Of a stretch of DNA of 64,000 nucleotides, positions 25,504 through 33,568 are shown one piece after another. The position numbers and the translations under genes were made by a program. Within the stretch, counting starts at the first letter, position 1. Every line of letters starts with the position of its first letter. This DNA comes from Streptomyces sp. 378 (GTDB taxonomy: Bacteria > Actinomycetota > Actinomycetes > Streptomycetales > Streptomycetaceae), in NCBI RefSeq assembly GCF_030124145.1, contig NZ_JASKMS010000014.1, forward strand, positions 1 through 64,000. Direction: 5' to 3'. The notes under the pieces were generated by a model, which worked only from the letters and a program-made list of their open reading frames with translations, was not told the origin of the DNA and made no database searches.

Positions 25504-25893
25504 CTAGCTCCCTCGGTATACGGAGTAGCCGAACGGGTTGAGCAGCAGCGGTACGTGGTAGTGCTCACCGGGCTCTACGGCGAAGGTGATCGCCACCTCG
25601 GGAAAGAACGCACCGCTGTCCCGATTCGCGGGGGCGTCCTGCTGCGCATCGGCTTGCTTCTTCTCGAAGTACGGCTCGACGGCGAAGTCGAGCCGTACGT
25701 GGGTGGTGCCCTCCGGCAGCGCCGGCAGGTCCTTGCACCGCCCGTCCGCGTCGGTCGCGGAGCCGCCGAGCGCCTGCCAGTCCGCGGTCCGGCCGGTGCG
25801 GGCGCAGACGTGGACGGCGACGCCGCCGGCGGGACGGCCGGCGCTGGTGTCCAGGATGTGCGTGGACACGGACGCGGTGGCGGAGGTGCTCAT
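25504..25893 (-). CDS. 5-Hydroxyisourate hydrolase (transthyretin-like)
   Basis: A 129-residue protein. The N-terminal block STHILDTSAGRPAGG and the C-terminal tetrapeptide YRGS are the two diagnostic patches of HIU hydrolases; ordinary transthyretins lack YRGS. EHYHVPLLLNPFGYS has another conserved His. It hydrolyses the uricase product to OHCU. It sits 7 bp after the OHCU decarboxylase gene and 6 bp before uricase. Confidence 0.95.
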   Translation of the reverse strand: MSTSATASVSTHILDTSAGRPAGGVAVHVCARTGRTADWQALGGSATDADGRCKDLPALPEGTTHVRLDFAVEPYFEKKQADAQQDAPANRDSGAFFPEVAITFAVEPGEHYHVPLLLNPFGYSVYRGS

Positions 25894-25900
25894 GCTGCTG

Positions 25901-26410
25901 TCAGTCCTCTTCGACGAGTCGGGCCAGACGGATGCGGTTGATCTTCCCCAGTTCGCTGCGGACGATCTCCCGCTCCCGCTCCGGCGTGTTGCCGATCCGT
26001 TCCCTGACCGCGTCGCGCATCTGCTCGCCGGTGCGGCCGGTGGCGCAGATCAGGAAGACATGACCGAACTTCTCCTGGTAGGCGAGGTTCAGCTCCAGCA
26101 TCTCCGCCTTGAGCGCGTCGGAGGCGCCGGCCATGCCGCGTTGCTCCCGCGCCGAGGTGGGATCACCGGGCTCGGGTCGGCCGATGGGCGGGTGGCCGGC
26201 CATCGCCTCGTCGAGGTCGGCGGCCGTCAACTCCGCCATGGCGGCGTCGCTGGCGGCGTACAGGTCCTCGCCGGTGGCGTAGGGGCGGGCGGCCAGCAGG
26301 CGCTTCGCCCACGCCGTGGAGGCGCACGCCTGATGGAGTGCGGCGAACGCCGCGTGCTCCTCGATCGTGTTGAAGCGGGCCAGGCCCGGCGGCGTGGAAG
26401 TGGACGTCAC
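25901..26410 (-). CDS. OHCU decarboxylase
   Basis: A 169-residue helical enzyme giving (S)-allantoin from 2-oxo-4-hydroxy-4-carboxy-5-ureidoimidazoline. AGHPPIGRPE holds the catalytic His and Pro, and YQEKFGHVFLICATGRT is the substrate-binding helix. GTG 26410 is chosen because GGAGGCTCCC precedes it and the upstream extension (to 26485) would run through the promoter. It is the first gene of the urate operon. The palindrome at 26487-26502 overlaps the likely -35. Confidence 0.94.
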   Translation of the reverse strand: MTSTSTPPGLARFNTIEEHAAFAALHQACASTAWAKRLLAARPYATGEDLYAASDAAMAELTAADLDEAMAGHPPIGRPEPGDPTSAREQRGMAGASDALKAEMLELNLAYQEKFGHVFLICATGRTGEQMRDAVRERIGNTPEREREIVRSELGKINRIRLARLVEED

Positions 26411-26486
26411 GGGAGCCTCCGTGGCCGGTTGCGGCCTTCGTGCTGAACGGGCGTGCCGATAGCTAACGCCCTTCCGCGACAGCACG

Positions 26487-26502
26487 TCAACAGTTTGTTG
26501 AA
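26487..26502 (-). promoter_or_regulatory. Palindromic operator over the urate operon -35
   Basis: On the minus strand the sequence TTCAACAAACTGTTGA contains the 6-3-6 palindrome TCAACA-AAC-TGTTGA. Its right arm runs into TTGACG, a good -35; TTAGCT lies 18 bp downstream as a weak -10. The identical 16-mer occurs in the same position upstream of catalase (29174-29189). A dimeric repressor is the simplest reading. Confidence 0.75.
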
Positions 26503-26543
26503 AATTCGGTGGCGCGAAACCGGACGGCGCCGCGCGGGTCCGG

Positions 26544-26909
26544 TCAGGCCCCCTTCTCGCGGTTGAGGTAGTTGTAGACGGTGAAGCGGCTGACGCCGAG
26601 GGCGCTCGCCACGGTCTCCACCCCGTGCCGTACGGAGAAGGCGCCGCGCGCCTCGAGTATCCGTACGACCTCCTGCTTGGCCCTGCGGTCCAGATCGGCC
26701 AGCGGCATGCCCTTGCGGCGCTCCATGGCGGCCAGGATGTGATCGAGGGAGTCGGCGAGCTGCGGCAGCCGTACGGCGACGGCGTCCCGGCCCTCCCAGG
26801 CGAGGACGACGTCGTCCGGGCCGGCTTCGTCGGGCGGGATCATCTCGCCGCCCATGGCGTCGACCAGGGGCTTGACGGCCGCGATGAACGGCTCGTCCCC
26901 GCCGCTCAC
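26544..26909 (-). CDS. YheO-type helix-turn-helix regulator
   Basis: A 121-residue protein. Residues about 1-70 form a small alpha/beta sensor-like part (VVLAWEGRDAVAVRLPQLADSL). Residues about 78-121 are the YheO-like HTH (VRILEARGAFSVRHGVETVA followed by SALGVSRFTVYNYL). It starts by a 4-nt overlap with the thiamine-binding-fold gene and ends just before the urate operon promoter, so it is a candidate regulator of that operon. This is inference. YheO relatives elsewhere are longer, so the N-terminal part may be reduced. Confidence 0.8.
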   Translation of the reverse strand: MSGGDEPFIAAVKPLVDAMGGEMIPPDEAGPDDVVLAWEGRDAVAVRLPQLADSLDHILAAMERRKGMPLADLDRRAKQEVVRILEARGAFSVRHGVETVASALGVSRFTVYNYLNREKGA

Positions 26910-27157
26910 GCCTCGCCCTCCCCGACCACGTTGACCTGGAGCGAGACCCGGGTGGCGCCGGCCTCCAGCGCCTTGCGGAGCAGGGCGTCCACGGCGGTGA
27001 GCACCGCGTCGGAACCACCCTCCGCGGTGTTGCCGAACGGGCCCACGTCCACGGCGTCCAGCTCGGCGGCCTCCACGACCTCACGGGCCACCACCGCGTG
27101 CGCGGGCGCCTCGTCCAGGTCGAACGGCTCGGTCGTGAACTCCACTCTCAGTCGCAC
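26906..27157 (-). CDS. MTH1187/YkoF-like thiamine-binding-fold protein
   Basis: An 83-residue ferredoxin-like-fold protein. EFTTEPFDLDEAP at the N-terminus, VDVGPFGNTAEGGSDAVL in the middle and ATRVSLQVNVVGE at the end fit the MTH1187/YkoF thiamine-binding family. It begins at GTG with TAGGTT exactly 6 nt upstream, so the mRNA is probably leaderless. It is coupled to the HTH gene, which suggests a ligand-sensing or accessory role for the pair. Whether it binds thiamine or a purine-pathway compound cannot be told. Confidence 0.72.
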   Translation of the reverse strand: MRLRVEFTTEPFDLDEAPAHAVVAREVVEAAELDAVDVGPFGNTAEGGSDAVLTAVDALLRKALEAGATRVSLQVNVVGEGEA

Positions 27158-27200
27158 GCCCTCAACCTAACGCGCGAGGCGGGCTTTCCGGCAGCCCCTC

Positions 27201-27265
27201 TTGACAGCCCTCGCACACCGCAGGCAATCTTCCGTTAAGCAGAAATAAGATTCCGCAATACGGAA
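27201..27265 (+). promoter_or_regulatory. hyi-glxR promoter with two tandem operators
   Basis: TTGACA (27201-27206) and CAATCT (27225-27230) form a promoter with an 18-bp spacer. Downstream lie TTCCGTTAAGCAGAA (27230-27244) and the palindrome TTCCGCAATACGGAA (27251-27265), centres 21 bp apart. The second is the exact reverse complement of the site before gcl. Both lie at and after the start point, a position suited to repression. Confidence 0.78.
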
Positions 27266-27318
27266 TAACCCCCATGGGAGTCCGCGCCATGGAAGACACG
27301 GAAGGGAGCGCCGCCCCG

Positions 27319-28140
27319 ATGGGATTCGCCGACCAGCGCTTCAACGTCAACCTGTCGATCCTCTTCACGGAGCTCCCCCTCCTGGAGCGTCCCGCGGCCG
27401 CCGCCGCGGCGGGCTTCACCGCGGTCGAGCTGTGGTGGCCCTGGGTCGACGCCCCCGTCCCCGAGCGGTCCGAGCTCGACGCCCTCAAGCACGCGATCGA
27501 GGACGCCGGCGTCCGGCTCACCGGCCTGAACTTCTACGCCGGCCGGCTCCCGGGCCCGGACCGCGGCGCCCTGTCGGTCCCCGGGGAGGAGTCGGACCGG
27601 TTCCGCGCCAACATCGACGTGGCCGCGGACTTCGCCGCCTCCCTGCGCTGCACGGCGCTCAACGCGCTGTACGGCAACCGCGTCGAGGGCGTGGACCCGG
27701 CGGAGCAGGACGCGCTGGCCCTGGAGAACCTGGTCCTCGCGGCCCGGGCCGCCGACCGGATCGGCGCGGTCCTGCTGATCGAGGCACTGAACCGGCCCGA
27801 GTCCCCGCTCTACCCGCTGGTGTCGGCCCCGGCGGCCGTGGCCGTCGTCGACCGGGTCAACGAGGCGACGGGGCTGGGCAACGCCCGCTTCCTCATGGAC
27901 CTCTACCACCTGTCCATGAACGGCGAGGACCTCCCGTCGGTGATCGACCGCTTCGCGTCGAGGACGGGCCATGTGCAGATCGCCGACAACCCGGGCCGCG
28001 GCGCCCCGGGGACGGGCTCGCTGCCCCTCGAAGACCTCCTCGACCAGCTGAACAAGGCGGGTTACGACGGCTGGGTCGGCCTCGAGTACAAGCCGGGCGA
28101 CCGCCCGAGCGCCGAGGCCTTCGACTGGCTGCCCCGCTGA
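27319..28140 (+). CDS. hyi: Hydroxypyruvate isomerase
   Basis: A 273-residue TIM-barrel enzyme interconverting hydroxypyruvate and tartronate semialdehyde. RFNVNLSILFTELPLLERPAA at the N-terminus is characteristic of Hyi. Further family blocks are LLIEALNRPESPLYPL (catalytic Glu), FLMDLYHLSMNGEDL, HVQIADNPGRGAPGTG and GWVGLEYKPG (second Glu). ATG 27319 is chosen for its GGAAGGGAG ribosome site and family length; earlier in-frame ATGs at 27274 and 27289 lie in the leader. It is followed 25 bp later by the reductase gene. Confidence 0.93.
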   Translation: MGFADQRFNVNLSILFTELPLLERPAAAAAAGFTAVELWWPWVDAPVPERSELDALKHAIEDAGVRLTGLNFYAGRLPGPDRGALSVPGEESDRFRANIDVAADFAASLRCTALNALYGNRVEGVDPAEQDALALENLVLAARAADRIGAVLLIEALNRPESPLYPLVSAPAAVAVVDRVNEATGLGNARFLMDLYHLSMNGEDLPSVIDRFASRTGHVQIADNPGRGAPGTGSLPLEDLLDQLNKAGYDGWVGLEYKPGDRPSAEAFDWLPR

Positions 28141-28165
28141 CCCCCGCACCGAAAGGCACTTCACC

Positions 28166-29056
28166 ATGAGCACTCTTCCCACGATCGCGTGGATCGGCCT
28201 CGGCATCATGGGCTCCCCCATGTCCGAGAACCTGATCAAGGCGGGTTACCGGGTCACCGGTTACACCCTGGAGCGGAACAAGCTGGACCGCCTGGCCGCC
28301 GCCGGCGGAACGGCCGCCGGCTCCGTCGCCGAGGCCGTGAAGGACGCCGACGTCGTCATCACGATGGTCCCGGCCTCCCCGCAGGTCGAGGCCATCGCCT
28401 ACGGCCCGGACGGCATCCTGGAGAACGCGAGGTCCGGCGCACTGCTGATCGACATGTCCTCGATCACCCCGCAGACCTCGGTCGACCTGGCGAAGGCGGC
28501 GAAGGACAAGGGCATCCGCGTCCTGGACGCCCCGGTGTCCGGCGGTGAGGCCGGTGCCACCGAGGCCGTACTGTCGATCATGGTCGGTGGCGAGCAGGCC
28601 GACTTCGACGCCGCCAAGCCGATCCTCGACGCGCTCGGCAAGACCATCGTGCTGTGCGGTCCGCACGGCTCGGGCCAGACCGTGAAGGCGGCCAACCAGC
28701 TGATCGTCGCCGTGAACATCCAGGCGTGCGCCGAGGCCGTGGTCTTCCTGGAGAAGTCCGGCGTGAACCTGAAGGCGGCACTGGACGTCCTGGGTGGCGG
28801 GCTCGCCGGCTCGACCGTGCTGACCCGCAAGAAGGACAACTTCCTCACCCGGGACTTCAAGCCGGGCTTCCGGATCGACCTGCACCACAAGGACATGGGC
28901 ATCGTCACGGACGCCGCCCGCACTGTCGGCGCGGCCCTGCCGGTCGGCGCCGTGGTCGCCCAGCTGATCGCGAGCCTGCGGGCGCAGGGCGACGGCGGCC
29001 TGGACCACTCGGCGCTGCTGCGGGCCGTGGAGCGGCTCTCCGGCGCCCGGATCTGA
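28166..29056 (+). CDS. glxR: 2-Hydroxy-3-oxopropionate (tartronate semialdehyde) reductase
   Basis: A 296-residue beta-hydroxyacid dehydrogenase. The dinucleotide-binding loop is WIGLGIMGSPMSENL. The substrate motif is DAPVSGGEAGATEAVLSIMV, and the catalytic lysine lies in GSGQTVKAANQLIVA. It reduces tartronate semialdehyde made by Gcl to glycerate. AAAGGCACTTCACC precedes the ATG. It forms an operon with hyi, and the catalase gene follows under its own promoter. Confidence 0.94.
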   Translation: MSTLPTIAWIGLGIMGSPMSENLIKAGYRVTGYTLERNKLDRLAAAGGTAAGSVAEAVKDADVVITMVPASPQVEAIAYGPDGILENARSGALLIDMSSITPQTSVDLAKAAKDKGIRVLDAPVSGGEAGATEAVLSIMVGGEQADFDAAKPILDALGKTIVLCGPHGSGQTVKAANQLIVAVNIQACAEAVVFLEKSGVNLKAALDVLGGGLAGSTVLTRKKDNFLTRDFKPGFRIDLHHKDMGIVTDAARTVGAALPVGAVVAQLIASLRAQGDGGLDHSALLRAVERLSGARI

Positions 29057-29173
29057 CCTCCTTACGACCCTCGCGACCCCGGGGGTCCCACGATCCCGGG
29101 CGGCGCCACCCCTGACACCTGTCCTGTCGCGCCCAAAGGGGCGGCGTCGCCCGGAACCAGCCCTGCCCACTAC

Positions 29174-29189
29174 TTCAACAAACTGTTGA
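29174..29189 (+). promoter_or_regulatory. Palindromic operator over the catalase -35
   Basis: TTCAACAAACTGTTGA, identical to the urate operon site. The right arm overlaps TTGACG (29186-29191), with CAGGCT (29209-29214) at a 17-bp spacing as a possible -10. It would make peroxide removal follow urate oxidation. Confidence 0.75.
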
Positions 29190-29220
29190 CGCTCTGATGG
29201 CTCGACCTCAGGCTCCACAA

Positions 29221-29240
29221 AGCGGAAACATTTTTCCGCT
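29221..29240 (+). promoter_or_regulatory. 8-4-8 palindrome in the catalase leader
   Basis: AGCGGAAA-CATT-TTTCCGCT is a perfect inverted repeat 24 bp before the catalase start codon, near the expected transcription start. It could be a second operator or an mRNA hairpin just ahead of the ribosome site GGAAGG. Confidence 0.6.
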
Positions 29241-29263
29241 GCCCTCTCGTACGGAAGGTCACG

Positions 29264-30754
29264 ATGTCGCAGCGCGTGCTCACCACCGAGTCCGGCGCCC
29301 CCGTCGCCGACAACCAGAACTCCGCCACCGCCGGCGTCGGCGGCCCGCTCCTGCTCCAGGACCAGCACCTGCTGGAGAAGCTGGCGCGCTTCAACCGCGA
29401 GCGCATCCCGGTGGGGGCACCGCCCACGCCGTTAAGGCAGTGGGGGAGCGTGGTGCACGCCCGCGGCTCGGGCGCGTACGGCCACTTCGAAGTGACCGAC
29501 GACGTCTCGGAGTTCACCCACGCCGACTTCCTCGGCAGCGTCGGCAAGCGCACGGAGGTGTTCGTGCGCTTCTCGACCGTGGCCGACTCGCTCGGCGGCG
29601 CGGACGCGGTGCGCGACCCACGCGGTTTCGCGGTGAAGTTCTACACCGCGGACGGCAATTACGACCTCGTCGGGAACAACACCCCGGTGTTCTTCGTCAA
29701 GGACCCGATCAAGTTCCCGGACTTCATCCACTCGCAGAAGCGCGATCCGTTCACGGGCCGTCAGGAGCCGGACAACGTCTGGGACTTCTGGGCGCACTCC
29801 CCCGAGGCCACGCACCAGGTGACCTGGCTGATGGGCGACCGCGGCATCCCGGCCTCCTACCGGCACATGAACGGCTACGGCTCGCACACCTACCAGTGGA
29901 CGAACAGCCGGGGCGAGGCCTTCTTCGTCAAGTACCACTTCAAGACCAACCAGGGCATCCGTTCCCTGAGCAGCGAGCAGGCCGCCGAGATCGCCGGTAA
30001 GGACCCCGACTCCCACCAGACGGACCTGCTCCAGGCCATCGAGCGGGGTGTGCACCCGTCCTGGACCCTTCACGTCCAGCTGATGCCGGCGGCCGAGGCC
30101 GCGGACTGCCGCTTCAACCCGTTCGACCTGACCAAGGTCTGGCCGCACGCGGACCACCCGCTGAGGCGCGTGGGCCGGCTGGTGCTGGACCGCAACCCGG
30201 ACAACGTCTTCGCCGAGGTCGAGCAGGCCGCGTTCTCCCCGAACAACTTCGTCCCCGGCATCGGCCCCTCCCCGGACAAGATGCTCCAGGGCCGCCTGTT
30301 CGCCTACGCCGACGCCCAGCGCTACCGCCTGGGCGTCAACCACACCCTGCTGCCCGTCAACGCGCCCCGCGCCACGACCGCCGTCAACCACGGCCGCGAC
30401 GGCTTCATGGCGTCCAACGCCCAGGGCCGGTACGCCAAGAACTACGAGCCCAACTCCTACGACGGCCCGGTCGAGACCGGCCGCCCCCTGTCGGCGCCGC
30501 TCGCGGTGAACGGCCACACTGGCACCCACGAGGCGCCTCAGCACACCAAGGACGACGACGTCTTCCAGGCCGGCGAGCTGTTCCGGCTGATGTCCGCCGA
30601 GGAGAAGTCCCGACTGGTCGCGAACATCGCCGGTGGCCTGTCCCAGGTCTCCCGCGACGACGTGATCGAGAAGAACCTCGCGCACTTCCACGCCGCCGAC
30701 CCCGAGTACGGGCGGCGCGTGGAGGAAGCGGTCCGCGCCCTGCGCGAGGGCTGA
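29264..30754 (+). CDS. Monofunctional haem catalase with an in-frame repeat insertion
   Basis: A 496-residue small-subunit catalase. The distal haem His is in VVHARGSGAYG (about residue 65). The distal Asn is in KDPIKFPDFIHS, and the proximal Tyr motif is RLFAYADAQRYRLG (about residue 350). The family normally reads RERIPERVVHARG. Here residues 50-62 (VGAPPTPLRQWGS) replace the two residues ER, an 11-residue gain encoded by a dispersed repeat at 29411-29449, three residues before the catalytic His. The rest is intact and the frame is kept, so the gene is probably expressed. Activity is uncertain. It would detoxify the H2O2 made by uricase. Confidence 0.95.
   Translation: MSQRVLTTESGAPVADNQNSATAGVGGPLLLQDQHLLEKLARFNRERIPVGAPPTPLRQWGSVVHARGSGAYGHFEVTDDVSEFTHADFLGSVGKRTEVFVRFSTVADSLGGADAVRDPRGFAVKFYTADGNYDLVGNNTPVFFVKDPIKFPDFIHSQKRDPFTGRQEPDNVWDFWAHSPEATHQVTWLMGDRGIPASYRHMNGYGSHTYQWTNSRGEAFFVKYHFKTNQGIRSLSSEQAAEIAGKDPDSHQTDLLQAIERGVHPSWTLHVQLMPAAEAADCRFNPFDLTKVWPHADHPLRRVGRLVLDRNPDNVFAEVEQAAFSPNNFVPGIGPSPDKMLQGRLFAYADAQRYRLGVNHTLLPVNAPRATTAVNHGRDGFMASNAQGRYAKNYEPNSYDGPVETGRPLSAPLAVNGHTGTHEAPQHTKDDDVFQAGELFRLMSAEEKSRLVANIAGGLSQVSRDDVIEKNLAHFHAADPEYGRRVEEAVRALREG
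29411..29449 (+). repeat. Dispersed palindromic repeat inside the catalase gene
   Basis: GTGGGGGCACCGCCC, then the stem CCCACGCC / GGCAGTGGG around GTTAA, then GGGGGAGC. The outer blocks match the intergenic element at 22902-22946. Removing 33 bp (29411-29443) restores the normal catalase length. It encodes the extra peptide VGAPPTPLRQW. Confidence 0.85.
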
Positions 30755-30758
30755 GACT

Positions 30759-30824
30759 CCCTGACGGTGTCCGACCGCCCGGGGCGACCCGGACGAGGGG
30801 TGGTCCCCCGGGACACCGTCAGGG
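30759..30824. terminator. Long inverted repeat after catalase
   Basis: CCCTGACGGTGTCC (30759-30772) and GGACACCGTCAGGG (30811-30824) are perfect 14-bp arms separated by 38 bp that contain a smaller GC hairpin. The repeat starts 4 nt after the catalase stop and probably ends its transcript. The rest of the 300-bp gap to the next gene shows nothing else. Confidence 0.65.
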
Positions 30825-31054
30825 CGCGGACCGCGGCGGCTGCGAGCCAGTGCGGTGGTGAAGGGACCGGGCCGGCTTCTCGACCTGAGGGAAGCCCGCC
30901 CGGAGCCCGTCGCACCCGCCGCGGTCCTAGAGCACGGCCCCTCTCCCCAGACCCCGTCCGGCGGCGCGAACGTCCTGTCGCGCCCAGCCTCGCGCCGCCG
31001 GACGGCCGGCCTCCCCAGGGTGCGGAACCGTCCCGTTCGCAGCAGCCTGAAGAC

Positions 31055-31291
31055 ATGGCACCTCCCACCGAGCATCCGCATGTCGTGGTCCACGCCCCCG
31101 CTCTGGACGGCTCCCGCCGGGTCACCCTGGGCGAGGAGCCGCTGGGCGTCGCCACCCACACCGACGACGTCGCCGAGATCCTGCGCCTGGCCGACCTGTA
31201 CGTCACCGACGTCGCGGAGAGCGACCTCGTCGAGTGGCAGGGCGGCGGCCCGGACGACTGGCCGGGGCTGTCGGAGCACCACGAGGCGTGA
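31055..31291 (+). CDS. Small conserved Streptomyces protein
   Basis: A 78-residue acidic protein (HPHVVVHAPALDGSRRVTLG, then VATHTDDVAEILRLADL, then VEWQGGGPDDWP). The layout fits a compact alpha/beta domain. I recall similar small proteins in many Streptomyces but no function. The ATG follows GCCTGAAGAC without a clear ribosome site. Two hairpins follow downstream. Confidence 0.6.
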   Translation: MAPPTEHPHVVVHAPALDGSRRVTLGEEPLGVATHTDDVAEILRLADLYVTDVAESDLVEWQGGGPDDWPGLSEHHEA

Positions 31292-31348
31292 GCACGCCCA
31301 CGGCACCGGTCGTACACCCCGTACGGAACCCTCAGATGAGCCTCTCAA

Positions 31349-31385
31349 CCCGGCCCCGGGGGCTCCAGCAGCCCCCGGGGCCGGG
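31349..31385 (+). terminator. Strong hairpin terminator
   Basis: CCCGGCCCCGGGGGCT and AGCCCCCGGGGCCGGG form a perfect 16-bp stem with a 5-nt loop, downstream of the small gene ending at 31291. Confidence 0.8.
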
Positions 31386-31527
31386 CACATTCTCGTCACA
31401 CGCGGCCGCCGCCACATCCGGGCCTCCGGCACGACGACCACCTCCGGCCCGGGCGCGCCCCGAGCGACCACGACCGGCTGTCGGCCGTAGCCCTGCGCGG
31501 CGAACCGGCCGTGACGGAAACGCATGG

Positions 31528-31563
31528 GGGGCGGCCCGTCCTCCCGGACGGGCCGCCCCTTTT
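31528..31563 (+). terminator. Hairpin terminator with T tract
   Basis: GGGGCGGCCCGTCC and GGACGGGCCGCCCC form a perfect 14-bp stem with a 4-nt loop, followed by TTTT on the plus strand. It stops plus-strand transcription before it runs antisense into gcl, and as a hairpin it can also mark the end of gcl, 12 bp away. Confidence 0.85.
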
Positions 31564-31574
31564 GCCACGCGGGC

Positions 31575-33359
<1,785 letters not shown>

Positions 33360-33417
33360 CGAGTACTCCTGCTTCGGCTGTCGGATTCGCACTCCCGTCG
33401 CGCCCCGCGGTGAGCTC

Positions 33418-33453
33418 TTCCGTATTGCGGAATTTACTTTCTACGATCTGGAA
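33418..33453 (-). promoter_or_regulatory. gcl promoter-proximal tandem operators
   Basis: On the minus strand TTCCAGATCGTAGAA (33453-33439) is followed by the palindrome TTCCGCAATACGGAA (33432-33418). Centres are 21 bp apart, the same spacing as at hyi and aceB. The strong site is identical to the one before hyi. Confidence 0.78.
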
Positions 33454-33568
33454 TGAATGTATGTGGGGTGGGGGAAGGGCGTCAAGAGACGGCAAGCGCC
33501 GGACACGGAGCCGCCCGGAGGAGCACGATGGGCACGCTGTCCCGACGCGACACCGTTCTGGAGTGGCC

